From: Autumnicola psychrophila
GTDB lineage: Bacteria; Bacteroidota; Bacteroidia; Flavobacteriales; Flavobacteriaceae
Direction of reading: 5' to 3'
Assembly (NCBI RefSeq): GCF_031846645.1
Contig: NZ_JAVRHN010000004.1
Span: forward strand, 1 to 64,000
Length of the DNA stretch: 64,000 bases
Below are positions 17,434 to 25,165 of this stretch, piece after piece; positions within the stretch are counted from its first letter, which is position 1; every line of letters starts with the position of its first letter. Under the pieces are notes generated by a model. The model saw nothing but the letters and a program-made list of their open reading frames with translations. It was not told the origin of the DNA and ran no database searches. Both the position numbers and the translations under genes were made by a program.

Positions 17434-18300
17434 ATGGAATTAAATCAGTTATCGTGGAGAAGCGCCCGTAATATTTGCATCGTGAAAATACTCGCAAAAT
17501 TAGGGCACTACCCCACCAGAAAATCGGAAAAAGAAGCTTGGTTTCTGAGTCCCTTACGGACAGAAACTCAAGCCTCTTTTAGCGTCTCTTTGATCAAAAA
17601 CTTGTGGTTTGACTTCGGATTAGGAATAGGAGGTAATACCATAGATCTTATTATGGTAATGAAATCCTGGTCCGCAAGGGAGGCTCTGGAATTTTTAGAA
17701 CACGATATAGAATCTTTTTCTTTCAGCCCGCCGGATGTTACGCATCTTTCCAAAGAACCAGAAATCCAAATATTAGACGTTCAAATTATTCAGCTACATG
17801 CTTTAATTGACTATTTAAATTTTCGGAATATACCTTTTGAGATCGGTAGGAAATACTGTAGACAGGTTTGGTATGGATTTAAAGGAAAACGATTTTTTGC
17901 TATTGGTCTGCAAAATTATAAGGGAGGATGGGAGCTGAGAAATAGATACTATAAAACCTCCAGTAGCCCAAAAACCTATTCTTCTTTCGAAAGAGGGGCT
18001 AAAAATCTACTGATTACAGAAGGGATGTTTGATTTTCTTTCCGTGGCTACCATAGATGAAGACTTAGTACAAAACTCAGATTATATCATTTTAAATTCTC
18101 TGGCTTTTCTGGATAGGATTAAAATGCTCATACCTAAATATGACAAGGTTCTGATCTATTTGGATAATGATTCGGCAGGAAAAAAAGCAGCCACTTCACT
18201 TTTAAACCTTTTTGATAATGTTACGGATTGTAGTGATTTGTATGGGGCATATAAAGATCTAAATGAAAAATTGCAGAGTGAAGGATGTTGGAAAAAGTAA
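17434..18300 (+). CDS. Toprim-domain primase-like protein
   Basis: 288 residues. The N-terminal region resembles the zinc-binding CHC2 domain of mobile-element primases (ILAKLGHYPTRKSEKEAWFL, then WFDFGLGIGGNTIDLIM), but the zinc Cys residues are absent. The C-terminal Toprim fold shows LLITEGMFDFLS with its catalytic Glu and LIYLDNDSAGKKAA with the Asp-X-Asp. By family it would make primers for element replication. It lies after the iteron-like block and upstream of the mobilization genes. Confidence 0.85.
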   Translation: MELNQLSWRSARNICIVKILAKLGHYPTRKSEKEAWFLSPLRTETQASFSVSLIKNLWFDFGLGIGGNTIDLIMVMKSWSAREALEFLEHDIESFSFSPPDVTHLSKEPEIQILDVQIIQLHALIDYLNFRNIPFEIGRKYCRQVWYGFKGKRFFAIGLQNYKGGWELRNRYYKTSSSPKTYSSFERGAKNLLITEGMFDFLSVATIDEDLVQNSDYIILNSLAFLDRIKMLIPKYDKVLIYLDNDSAGKKAATSLLNLFDNVTDCSDLYGAYKDLNEKLQSEGCWKK

Positions 18301-18448
18301 GGAAATACACAATAAAGTTCAACAGCCTGAATGGAAAGAACTTCTTACTAACTCACAGGAGCAGCAACAAAAAATGTGTATCAAGTCAAAGAAAAATGAG
18401 CGAATTGGTAAATAGTAAATACCTATCGGAGAATTTCAGTTGAAATGG

Positions 18449-18487
18449 TAAAGCAAGATGTGTCATTGTCATGACATTCTTGCTTTA
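18449..18487. other. Candidate oriT hairpin upstream of MobC
   Basis: TAAAGCAAGATGTGTCAT (18449-18466) pairs with ATGACATTCTTGCTTTA (18471-18487) over a 4-base loop, followed by a GC-richer CGCCCGGAGG. Long imperfect inverted repeats just before mobC-relaxase genes mark the transfer origin in related elements. The nick site cannot be placed by eye. Confidence 0.55.
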
Positions 18488-18521
18488 CGCCCGGAGGTTG
18501 CAAAGACTTTAAAAGAAAAAA

Positions 18522-18818
18522 ATGAAAAGGGAATACATCCAGATCCGTTGCTCGATTTACGAGAAAAAGCTGCTGAAAAAAAGAGCAGTTAGGGCAGGAA
18601 TTTCCCTTTCAGAATATCTCCGTTCCACTGCTTTTGAAAGAAATATTGTAGAACGGATTACTCCGGAACAGCTGGAGTACTACCGGATGTTGGTGCAATA
18701 CAAAAATAACTTTGCACGGATCAGCAGCATGTTTAAAAAGCGGGACCCGCAATTAGCTGCAACGGTGGAAAAGCTGGCGGAAGAAATCAGGAACCATTTA
18801 AAAAATTTCAAAAAATGA
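18522..18818 (+). CDS. mobC: MobC-family relaxosome protein
   Basis: A 98-residue basic protein with a ribbon-helix-helix-like N terminus (YIQIRCSIYEKKLLKKRA, then GISLSEYLRSTAF) and a C-terminal helix. This is the MobC family, which binds oriT and helps the relaxase nick. The stop overlaps the relaxase start by 4 bases, so translation is coupled. A candidate oriT hairpin lies 35 bases upstream. Confidence 0.88.
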   Translation: MKREYIQIRCSIYEKKLLKKRAVRAGISLSEYLRSTAFERNIVERITPEQLEYYRMLVQYKNNFARISSMFKKRDPQLAATVEKLAEEIRNHLKNFKK

Positions 18819-19678
18819 TAGGGAAAGGACATTCAATTTCCAGCACAAAAGTATCCATATCCTATGGCTGGAACCAGGAGAAAGAGGCTGAAGTAGTGCT
18901 GAAAGAACATTTGGCCGGAGATACTCCCGCTGAGATAACTGAAGAGTTCAAAATTATCCAGTCCCAAAATGAGCGTTGCCACAACAACACCTTAAGCTTT
19001 ATAGTAAGCCCATCGATTGAGGACGGAAGAGATTTAACCAAAAAAGACCTGGAAGAAATCGCTAAAAAGTTTTTAAAGGAGATGAACCTGCAAAACAATC
19101 AATCCATTGGATTTGTTCACCGGGATAAAGCGCATACCCATATTCATATCTATACCAATAGGATTAGTTTTGATGGAAAGGCCTATAATGACAGCTTTAT
19201 CGGGAAACGAAGCCAGATGGCTGCAGACAATGTAGCAAAAGAATTAGGGCTTACCAGAGCGCGGGAAAAACAACAGGAAAAACTCCGGGAATTAAAAAAC
19301 CTTCGACAGGAAATCAAAATTCTAAATGACCGGGTGCTCCAAACAAGGCCAAAGTCCCTGGATGAATATATGAGCAAAATGAAAGCTCATAAGGTGGAAG
19401 TGATTCCCACTATCAATAAATCTAATCAACTGCAGGGGTTCCGTGTGGAATACAAAGGAGTAAATCTCAAAGCAAGTGAGGTTCACCGGTCAATGAGCGG
19501 CAATAGATTAATTGCGCAAATTTCTCAAAACAGGAGTTTTACCAGATTAAAGGAAGCTCCAAAAAGCCTGCTGATAATGAACAAAACAGTACAGTTAAGT
19601 ACAAATCTAACCACCAGAATAGCCAAAGAACTTATAAAGGGAGCTCTGAAAGCACTGGATACAGGTATAGGAATATGA
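18815..19678 (+). CDS. Relaxase / mobilization nuclease
   Basis: 287 residues. The N-terminal relaxase domain has a Tyr in SISYGWNQ, the likely nicking residue, and the metal-binding HUH motif in HTHIHIYTNRI near residues 108-118. The middle is a coiled coil (ARE...LRELKNLRQEIKILND). The family is the MobA/VirD2-like relaxase found in Bacteroidota mobilizable elements. It would cut oriT and pilot the strand through a conjugation machine supplied by another element, since no transfer genes are present here. Confidence 0.9.
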   Translation: MIGKGHSISSTKVSISYGWNQEKEAEVVLKEHLAGDTPAEITEEFKIIQSQNERCHNNTLSFIVSPSIEDGRDLTKKDLEEIAKKFLKEMNLQNNQSIGFVHRDKAHTHIHIYTNRISFDGKAYNDSFIGKRSQMAADNVAKELGLTRAREKQQEKLRELKNLRQEIKILNDRVLQTRPKSLDEYMSKMKAHKVEVIPTINKSNQLQGFRVEYKGVNLKASEVHRSMSGNRLIAQISQNRSFTRLKEAPKSLLIMNKTVQLSTNLTTRIAKELIKGALKALDTGIGI

Positions 19679-19695
19679 TTTAAAATTTTTAAGCA

Positions 19696-20154
19696 ATGAA
19701 AAAACTAGATGAAATTATGGAACTGATGGCCGACGAGATGGCTGATTTCAAAACTACTATTGTGGAACTTCAACGGCTTTCGGATAAACTATTTAGTCTC
19801 AGCATCCCAATTACAACCGAAGCTCTGGAAAAGGACCTAAACACTTTTCTGAAAAAACAGGAAACGGAAAGCCAGGAAAGGGATGAAATTCTAAAAGGCA
19901 TCGATAAGAAACTAAAGAATGCCAGGCTGATACCAAATTATCTGTTGATCCTTTTAGGTATTATGGGAATACTTGCTTTAAGTTTAATAGGGTACTTTAG
20001 TTACACCTCCAATAAACAAACAGAGCAAAATTTTGAAATCTACCAGATGATCATGGAATCTGAAAATAAGCGATACGATGAATATTTCGCAGCATATCCG
20101 GAAATCCACGAGGCATACTGCAAGTGGCTAGAGAGTGGATACCAGAGTTTGTAA
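19696..20154 (+). CDS. Mobilization-associated coiled-coil membrane protein
   Basis: 152 residues: a long N-terminal coiled coil (about residues 1-80), one transmembrane segment (about 87-107) and a C-terminal tail ending with YCKWLESGY. Proteins of this shape follow the relaxase in other Flavobacteria elements; I think it is the DUF6730-like family but cannot confirm. It starts 17 bases after the relaxase gene. A fragment of a homologue (tail with EFCQWLEE) survives in the second element remnant near 37850-37930, which shows that the gene belongs to the element backbone. Confidence 0.7.
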   Translation: MKKLDEIMELMADEMADFKTTIVELQRLSDKLFSLSIPITTEALEKDLNTFLKKQETESQERDEILKGIDKKLKNARLIPNYLLILLGIMGILALSLIGYFSYTSNKQTEQNFEIYQMIMESENKRYDEYFAAYPEIHEAYCKWLESGYQSL

Positions 20155-20450
20155 TGACAAATGTCCTGGTGCAAAAATTAGTAAATTTGCGGCAAATGGC
20201 CTGAAACCCTCAGTAAAACCATTAAAATTTGCGGCAAAACCTTGAGTAGAATAGATCAGACTTTTAAAAATAAGTGGTGAATGAGGAGAGATTTCCAGTA
20301 AATCGCCTGAAAGACCTTGAAAACAGGCTGAAATTTACTGGTTTTGTAATATAAGTAGGATGCGCCCTATGCTGTTTTTACTTAACGCTTAACTTCCCGT
20401 ACGCTATAAAAACAGCATAGGATCCGGCGCAGGTTATGGTAGATATGGGG
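20155..20450. other. Conserved structured non-coding region of the element backbone
   Basis: No open frame fits. CCTATGCTGTTTTTA (20366-20380) pairs perfectly with TAAAAACAGCATAGG (20407-20421) around a 26-base loop containing CTTAACGCTTAACTTCCCG, and outer GCGC/GCGC bases extend the stem. TTTGCGGCAAA-type palindromes lie at about 20187-20240. The whole block is repeated with divergence at 37950-38235 with most of the stem kept, so it is a selected part of the element. It may be an RNA, or a replication or recombination site. Confidence 0.6.
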
Positions 20451-20569
20451 CAATAAATTGGATTCTTTATCTTTAAAATACAGGTTATACTTCCATTGCT
20501 TATGAGCTTTTAATGAACAAGCTGAGATTTCTACTACATGTATAAATAGGAACTTACGACATTTGTCAG

Positions 20570-20577
20570 TATATTTG
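20570..20577 (+). promoter_or_regulatory. Candidate -7 promoter element of the Xre-RES operon
   Basis: TATATTTG is an exact TAnnTTTG match 7 bases before the ATG at 20584. If used, translation would begin leaderless at 20584 or at the next ATG, 20596. Confidence 0.4.
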
Positions 20578-20583
20578 TGTAAA

Positions 20584-21051
20584 ATGGCGGTAATTATGGT
20601 TCTCACAGTTGATCACAAAAAAGAAAGAGAAACAGTAGCAAAATGGCTCGATCTTGAATCTCTTTCATTATTTAAAGGAAACTCCTCTTTTGCATATCTA
20701 AAAGTATTAAAAGATGGGTTGCACAGAAATTCTGTGAATTCATTTATTAAACATTCTAACCTTACCCAAAAACAGGTTTCCAGGCTTATTCATGTTTCTG
20801 AAAGAACCTTACAAAGAAAGTCACCAGATAAGCCGATGGACATTAATTCTTCAGAACGGCTAATTGAACTGACACGTCTTTTTTATAAAGGGATCGATGT
20901 ATTCAATGATAAAGAAAAATTTCTTGCATGGTTAAATAGACCTAATAAATCTCTGGGAAACTCTAACCCTCTGGATTTGATTGAAACCAGTATTGGTATT
21001 GACCTGGTTATGGATGAATTGCTTCGAATAGAGCATGGTGTATTCTCATGA
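20584..21051 (+). CDS. Xre/MbcA/ParS-type antitoxin
   Basis: 155 residues from ATG 20584. A TTG seven codons earlier, or the ATG at 20596, are alternatives. The middle has an HTH (FIKHSNLTQKQVSRLIHVSE, then RTLQRK). The C-terminal toxin-binding domain follows (FLAWLNRPNKSLGN, then PLDLIETSIGIDLVMDEL), the DUF2384 part of Xre antitoxins. It overlaps the RES toxin gene by 4 bases, a classic toxin-antitoxin arrangement. Confidence 0.9.
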   Translation: MAVIMVLTVDHKKERETVAKWLDLESLSLFKGNSSFAYLKVLKDGLHRNSVNSFIKHSNLTQKQVSRLIHVSERTLQRKSPDKPMDINSSERLIELTRLFYKGIDVFNDKEKFLAWLNRPNKSLGNSNPLDLIETSIGIDLVMDELLRIEHGVFS

Positions 21052-21503
21052 TAGTCTATAGAATTACAAAGAAAAAATGGATCAAGGATTTAAGTGGTAC
21101 CGGAGCTAAGTTAACTGGTGGTCGATGGAATCCGAAGGGTTATCCCGTGATCTATTGTGCTGCAACTTCATCCCTGGCAATTTTGGAAAAATTAGTTCAT
21201 GTGGATTTTGACCTATTGCCGGATGACTTGTATATAGCAGAATTAGAAATTCCAGATGAAAGTATTCAGAAATTAAAACTGACAGATCTTCCAAAAAACT
21301 GGAATAAATATCCGGCACCGGATAAGCTAAAAATGTTTGGAAAAAATTGGATAGAACAAAATAAGCATTTAATTCTCGAGGTGTCCAGTGCGGTAAATCC
21401 GAATGAAATGAACTATCTAATCAATGTGAATCATCCGGATGCCGGCAAAGTTAAAATCAGAAAAACATATCCTTTTGAAATTGACGTTCGTTTGATCAAA
21501 TAG
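21048..21503 (+). CDS. RES-domain toxin (NAD+-degrading)
   Basis: 151 residues. The RES family motifs are clear: GGRWNPKGYPVIYCA with its Arg, TSSLAILEKLVHV with the Ser and Glu, and late conserved LILEVSSAVNPNEMNYLINVNHPD. RES toxins deplete NAD+ and are held in check by the adjacent Xre protein. The complete domain and the coupled antitoxin suggest a functional pair. It stands between the mobilization genes and the restriction locus, so it could stabilise the element. Confidence 0.92.
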   Translation: MIVYRITKKKWIKDLSGTGAKLTGGRWNPKGYPVIYCAATSSLAILEKLVHVDFDLLPDDLYIAELEIPDESIQKLKLTDLPKNWNKYPAPDKLKMFGKNWIEQNKHLILEVSSAVNPNEMNYLINVNHPDAGKVKIRKTYPFEIDVRLIK

Positions 21504-21920
21504 TAATTTATGATAATAAATTTGTTGAAATTCCCTGTTATGTATAGTTTGCTCACTAGACTCAATCAGGAAATTAAAAAGACGCACCTCTACTCTTGAA
21601 CTTTTCCAGATCAGGACAATTTGGTAGAAAAAAGGGGCTCGACCTTAAAGCAGTCATGTCTCAAGTACAGCCTATTGTTCATCCAGATCGTTTAAAGATA
21701 GGAAAAAACAGGAATCTAATTTATAGCCAGGTCTGGTTCAAAGCTTAAGGTTTCCCGAAACCATACCTTTACTCTTTCTTTTATTTTAAAAGGGAAATTT
21801 TTTACTCCTACAAAAGGCTATTAAAAATTTCCTACATGTTAAAAAAATTAACTAACTTTCCCCTTCAGATTCTTCCCTACACGAACCTGATTTCCATAAA
21901 CAACCTATTTACCCCATTTA
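21504..21920. other. Intergenic region with a short coding remnant
   Basis: Most of this stretch is AT-rich and featureless. From about 21597 to 21748 one frame stays open (reads ...FGRKKGLDLKAVMSQV...), with no good start, and may be a gene scrap. A CTATTTACC iteron-like site is at 21905-21913, just before hsdM. Confidence 0.35.
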
Positions 21921-23540
21921 ATGGCAAAAGCAGACATTGATTTTGAAAAAGAACTCTGGGATGCGGCGAACGAATTACGCGGCGCGGTATCTGAGAATAA
22001 CTATAAAAACTACATCCTTCCCCTTGTTTTCGTAAAGCACCTTAGCGAACGCTATGAGGTGGTGCGCGAGAAATTGAAGGAGCAGCTTAATGATCCAAAG
22101 TCTGATTATTACACTACAGATAAGGAAGAGATCAATTACGTCCTGGAAGACCGGGATGAATACCGTTCCCGGAATACCTTTAAAATTCCGGAAACCGCTT
22201 CCTGGCAATATTTGAAGGACAATGCCGAGCAAGATGATATCAAGGTGAAAGTTGATGATGCCTTTGATGTGATCCAGGAACTTTTGACAGGCTACAACCC
22301 CCAGCTGGTGAATATTTTGCCGCGGATCTTTGTGCGGAGTGAACTATCCCCAAAACAAACCGGCGGAATTATCAACCTGCTTTCACACCCTAAATTTTCT
22401 GAAAAGGAAAATCCCGAAAGTGATATCCTGGGTCGTATTTATGAATATTATATTGGCCGATTTGCAATGGCTGAAGGTTCGGGTGCGGGGCAATTCTTTA
22501 CGCCCGGCAGTATTGTAAGGCTGCTGGTGGAGTTGCTGGAACCTTACAAGGGGCGGATCTTTGATCCGGCTTGCGGGAGTGGCGGTATGTTTGTGCAGAG
22601 CTTAAAGTTCATCAAAGAACACGGCGGAAACAAAAAAGACATCGCGATCTACGGGCAGGAAATGACCGCACAAACTTTGCGCTTGTGCCTGATGAACCTG
22701 ATGCTGCGGGACCTTTCTTTTGATATTAAACTGGGGAATTCCTTGCTCGATGACAAATTCCCTAACCTGAAAGCCGACTATATTATTGCCAATCCGCCAT
22801 TTAATGTGAGCAATTGGCATCCTGAAGATCTGCCCGATGGCGATCCCCGGTTATTTGGCCCCAAGGAAGAATTCACTACAGATGGCAGCGCCAATTATAT
22901 GTGGATGCAAACCTTCTGGCACCATTTAAGCGACACCGGAACTGCCGGAATTGTAATGGCAAACGGCGCGATGACCTCCAACAACAAGGGAGAAAAAAAC
23001 GTGCGGCAGCATATGGTAGACAATGCTATGATAGATGCCATTGTTCGCCTGCCCGATAAGCTGTTCCTCACCACCGGGATCCCCGCCTGCCTTTTTATCC
23101 TGAGCAAGAACCGCGACGGCAAAGACGGCATCCACCGCGAGCGAAACAACGAGATCCTGTTCCTGGACGCCTCTAAAATGGGCACAATGGCCAGCAGAAA
23201 ACTGCGGGTTTTTAGTGATGATGATATTAATAGAATTGCAGAAACCTACCACAAGTGGCGTAATGTCCAGGATGTCACCCTGAGCGAGGATGTCAGGTCG
23301 AGCGGAGTCGAGACCTACCAGGACATCGAAGGTTTTTCTAAAGCAGCAACAATAGCCGAAGTTCAAAAACAGGATTACAAACTCACCCCTGGGATTTATG
23401 TAGGCACCGAAGCCGAAGAAGATGACGGAATCCCTTTTGAAGAAAAGATGGAGAGCCTAAAGGCACAGTTGTTAGAGCAATTCGATAAAGGGGAAGAATT
23501 AAAGGAAAGGATTAAAGCCAATTTTGAGAAAATAGTTTAA
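21921..23540 (+). CDS. hsdM: Type I restriction-modification DNA methyltransferase subunit
   Basis: 539 residues. An N-terminal helical HsdM_N domain (about residues 8-135) is followed by an N6-adenine methyltransferase domain. AdoMet motif I is FDPACGSGGMF near residue 213 and catalytic motif IV is NPPF near residue 290. The C terminus is a coiled coil for HsdS contact. It methylates adenine in the recognition site chosen by HsdS. Codon use is more GC-rich than in the genes that separate it from hsdS. A REP-like palindrome is embedded in frame at 23295-23316. The matching hsdS and hsdR lie 4.8 kb downstream. Confidence 0.95.
   Translation: MAKADIDFEKELWDAANELRGAVSENNYKNYILPLVFVKHLSERYEVVREKLKEQLNDPKSDYYTTDKEEINYVLEDRDEYRSRNTFKIPETASWQYLKDNAEQDDIKVKVDDAFDVIQELLTGYNPQLVNILPRIFVRSELSPKQTGGIINLLSHPKFSEKENPESDILGRIYEYYIGRFAMAEGSGAGQFFTPGSIVRLLVELLEPYKGRIFDPACGSGGMFVQSLKFIKEHGGNKKDIAIYGQEMTAQTLRLCLMNLMLRDLSFDIKLGNSLLDDKFPNLKADYIIANPPFNVSNWHPEDLPDGDPRLFGPKEEFTTDGSANYMWMQTFWHHLSDTGTAGIVMANGAMTSNNKGEKNVRQHMVDNAMIDAIVRLPDKLFLTTGIPACLFILSKNRDGKDGIHRERNNEILFLDASKMGTMASRKLRVFSDDDINRIAETYHKWRNVQDVTLSEDVRSSGVETYQDIEGFSKAATIAEVQKQDYKLTPGIYVGTEAEEDDGIPFEEKMESLKAQLLEQFDKGEELKERIKANFEKIV
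23295..23316. repeat. REP-like palindrome embedded in the hsdM coding sequence
   Basis: AGGTCGAGCGGAGTCGAGAC followed by CT forms a near-palindrome (AGGTC...GACCT). It contains CGAGCGGAGTCGA, the complement of the TTCGACTCCGCTC type motif at 68-80. It encodes Arg-Ser-Ser-Gly-Val-Glu-Thr in the linker after the methyltransferase domain without breaking the frame. Confidence 0.55.
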
Positions 23541-23632
23541 ACGTAAGAAAATGACCATAGCTGGTGCAAATAAACCATAGAAGGAATCAAGGATACATTT
23601 TGCGATTGTTATGCAGCATTAAAAGAAACTTT

Positions 23633-24319
23633 ATGAATTGTTATAACTGTGGGAAAGAATTAACTGATGAAACTAATCACGTTGAACACATTCCTGCGAA
23701 AAATTTATTCAACACCTATCCCTGTGAATACAAGCAACATTTGCTTACTGTTCCAGCTTGCTATGACTGCAACATTGGTTTATATTCAAAGATTGACCAA
23801 GAGATCAGAGATGCAATTGGAATTCTGAATGAAAATGATGATTTGCAGCAAGAAATGACTGCAAAAGCAGTAAGATCAATTATGCGTAAAAGCAATTGGA
23901 AGGAAAGGGTTTTCAGTATAGACAATGGAAAATCATTCGAAGTAAATTTTAGCTATAATGACATTGAAAGATTACACGTAAAAAATTTTAAAGGTTTATT
24001 CTATGAAAAATATGGAATGCCAATATCTAATGAATACGAAATAAAAATAATTGCAGAAGGAGACGAAGAAAACGAAAAATTGCAACGGGTAAACAACTTT
24101 TTCAGAGAATTTATAGATTATGAAATGGAATGGAATAGCATCGGACATCCATCGGTCTTTAAGTATAAAATTAAAGCAATGATACCTGGTGAAAATGATA
24201 TGTTCTATGATGGAGATAACCTAGAAGATGCTATCGGTTTCGTCTGCACTATGGAATATCATGGGGCCTTAAAACCTTTAGTCATCGCACAAAAAACCGA
24301 GTTCATTGATGAGGAATAA
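23633..24319 (+). CDS. HNH-like zinc-finger protein, passenger in the RM locus
   Basis: 228 residues from ATG 23633. The 23-residue in-frame extension upstream looks like remnant DNA shared with 49.9 kb. The N terminus holds a treble-clef arrangement: Cys3-X2-Cys6, then His16 and His19 (HVEHIPAK), then Cys43-X2-Cys46 (ACYDCN), typical of HNH-type nucleases. The remaining 170 residues are not recognised. It is AT-rich like the TIR/caspase genes and starts the passenger block between hsdM and hsdS. Nuclease activity is inferred from the zinc motif only. Confidence 0.7.
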   Translation: MNCYNCGKELTDETNHVEHIPAKNLFNTYPCEYKQHLLTVPACYDCNIGLYSKIDQEIRDAIGILNENDDLQQEMTAKAVRSIMRKSNWKERVFSIDNGKSFEVNFSYNDIERLHVKNFKGLFYEKYGMPISNEYEIKIIAEGDEENEKLQRVNNFFREFIDYEMEWNSIGHPSVFKYKIKAMIPGENDMFYDGDNLEDAIGFVCTMEYHGALKPLVIAQKTEFIDEE

Positions 24320-24325
24320 GAATAG

Positions 24326-24754
24326 ATGGGACTTTTAGAATGGCTGTTTGGAGTCGAAGAAACCAACAATGAGAGGCGCAAAAAAGTTTTTATAAGTTTT
24401 GCGATTGAGGATATTGAATATAGAAATTATTTAGTCGAACAAGCAAAACGGAAAAATTCACCATTTTACTTTATCGATATGTCAGCAAAAAAAGCTTGGA
24501 AACAAAGTGAATGGAAGAAGAGATGTAGAACAAAAATAAAGAGATGTGACGGTGTAATCGCGCTGTTAAGTAAAAAAACCCACCTTGCTGGAGGTGCAAG
24601 ATGGGAAATCAAATGTGCTAGAGAGGAAGGAGTAAATATTATAGGAATGCACATTTTTAAAAACAACAAAGGAGCAATTCCAACAGAATTGAAAGGCAAA
24701 AAAGTAATTGAATGGAACTGGAATAATTTAGAAAAATTCATAAATGATTTATAA
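24326..24754 (+). CDS. ThsB-like TIR protein (first copy)
   Basis: 142 residues. After a short amphipathic N terminus the TIR-like fold begins with KKVFISFAIEDI and continues with FYFIDMSAKKAW, RTKIKRCDGVIALLSK and GARWEIKCAREEGVNIIGMHI. The order matches the DUF1863/MTH538 TIR-like family that includes Thoeris ThsB. The candidate catalytic Glu is residue 94 in Trp-Glu-Ile. Such proteins sense phage and turn NAD+ into a cyclic ADP-ribose signal. It is a close paralogue of the next gene, 28 bases downstream, and both precede a caspase-like gene. Confidence 0.82.
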   Translation: MGLLEWLFGVEETNNERRKKVFISFAIEDIEYRNYLVEQAKRKNSPFYFIDMSAKKAWKQSEWKKRCRTKIKRCDGVIALLSKKTHLAGGARWEIKCAREEGVNIIGMHIFKNNKGAIPTELKGKKVIEWNWNNLEKFINDL

Positions 24755-24782
24755 ATAATTTCTACTAATAAAACCAAGTATT

Positions 24783-25154
24783 ATGGCAGACAAAAGAGTT
24801 GTATTTATTGCTTTCGCAATTGAAGACGAAATTCAAAGAAATTTTCTAAAAGGACAATCTCTTCATCCAAGAGCACCATTTGAATTCATAGATATGTCAG
24901 TGAGAGAGGCATATGAAAAGGATTGGAAAGAAAAAGTAAGAACCAGAATAAAACGTTCTCACGGAGTTATTGTGCTTGTAAGTAAAAATTCTCTTACATC
25001 AAGTGGTCAAAAATGGGAAATACAATGCGCAAGAGAGGAAGGAAAGAAAGTTTTAGGCATTTGGGCTTATACTTTTGATAGAACTAATATAGTAGGTGTA
25101 AACACAAAAGTGTGGTCAGATACTAACATAAGTACCTTTATCGATAGTCTTTAA
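24783..25154 (+). CDS. ThsB-like TIR protein (second copy)
   Basis: 123 residues in the same DUF1863-type TIR family as the preceding gene. Shared blocks are FAIEDE, FEFIDMSVREAY, RTRIKRSHGVIVLVSK and KWEIQCAREEGKKVLGI, with the candidate catalytic Glu at residue 79. It lacks the N-terminal 18-residue extension of its neighbour. It begins 28 bases after the first copy and ends 11 bases before the caspase-like gene. Two related sensors may recognise different phage proteins, as seen in Thoeris loci with several ThsB genes; which signal it makes is unknown. Confidence 0.82.
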   Translation: MADKRVVFIAFAIEDEIQRNFLKGQSLHPRAPFEFIDMSVREAYEKDWKEKVRTRIKRSHGVIVLVSKNSLTSSGQKWEIQCAREEGKKVLGIWAYTFDRTNIVGVNTKVWSDTNISTFIDSL

Positions 25155-25165
25155 GATAAATTAGC

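Noticed and set aside
20155..20450. Retron-type msr/msd RNA
   Set aside because: The hairpin block looked suggestive, but no reverse transcriptase gene is present anywhere in the window.
21597..21748. A 50-codon open stretch before hsdM
   Set aside because: No start codon with context and no recognisable family. Kept only as a possible scrap.
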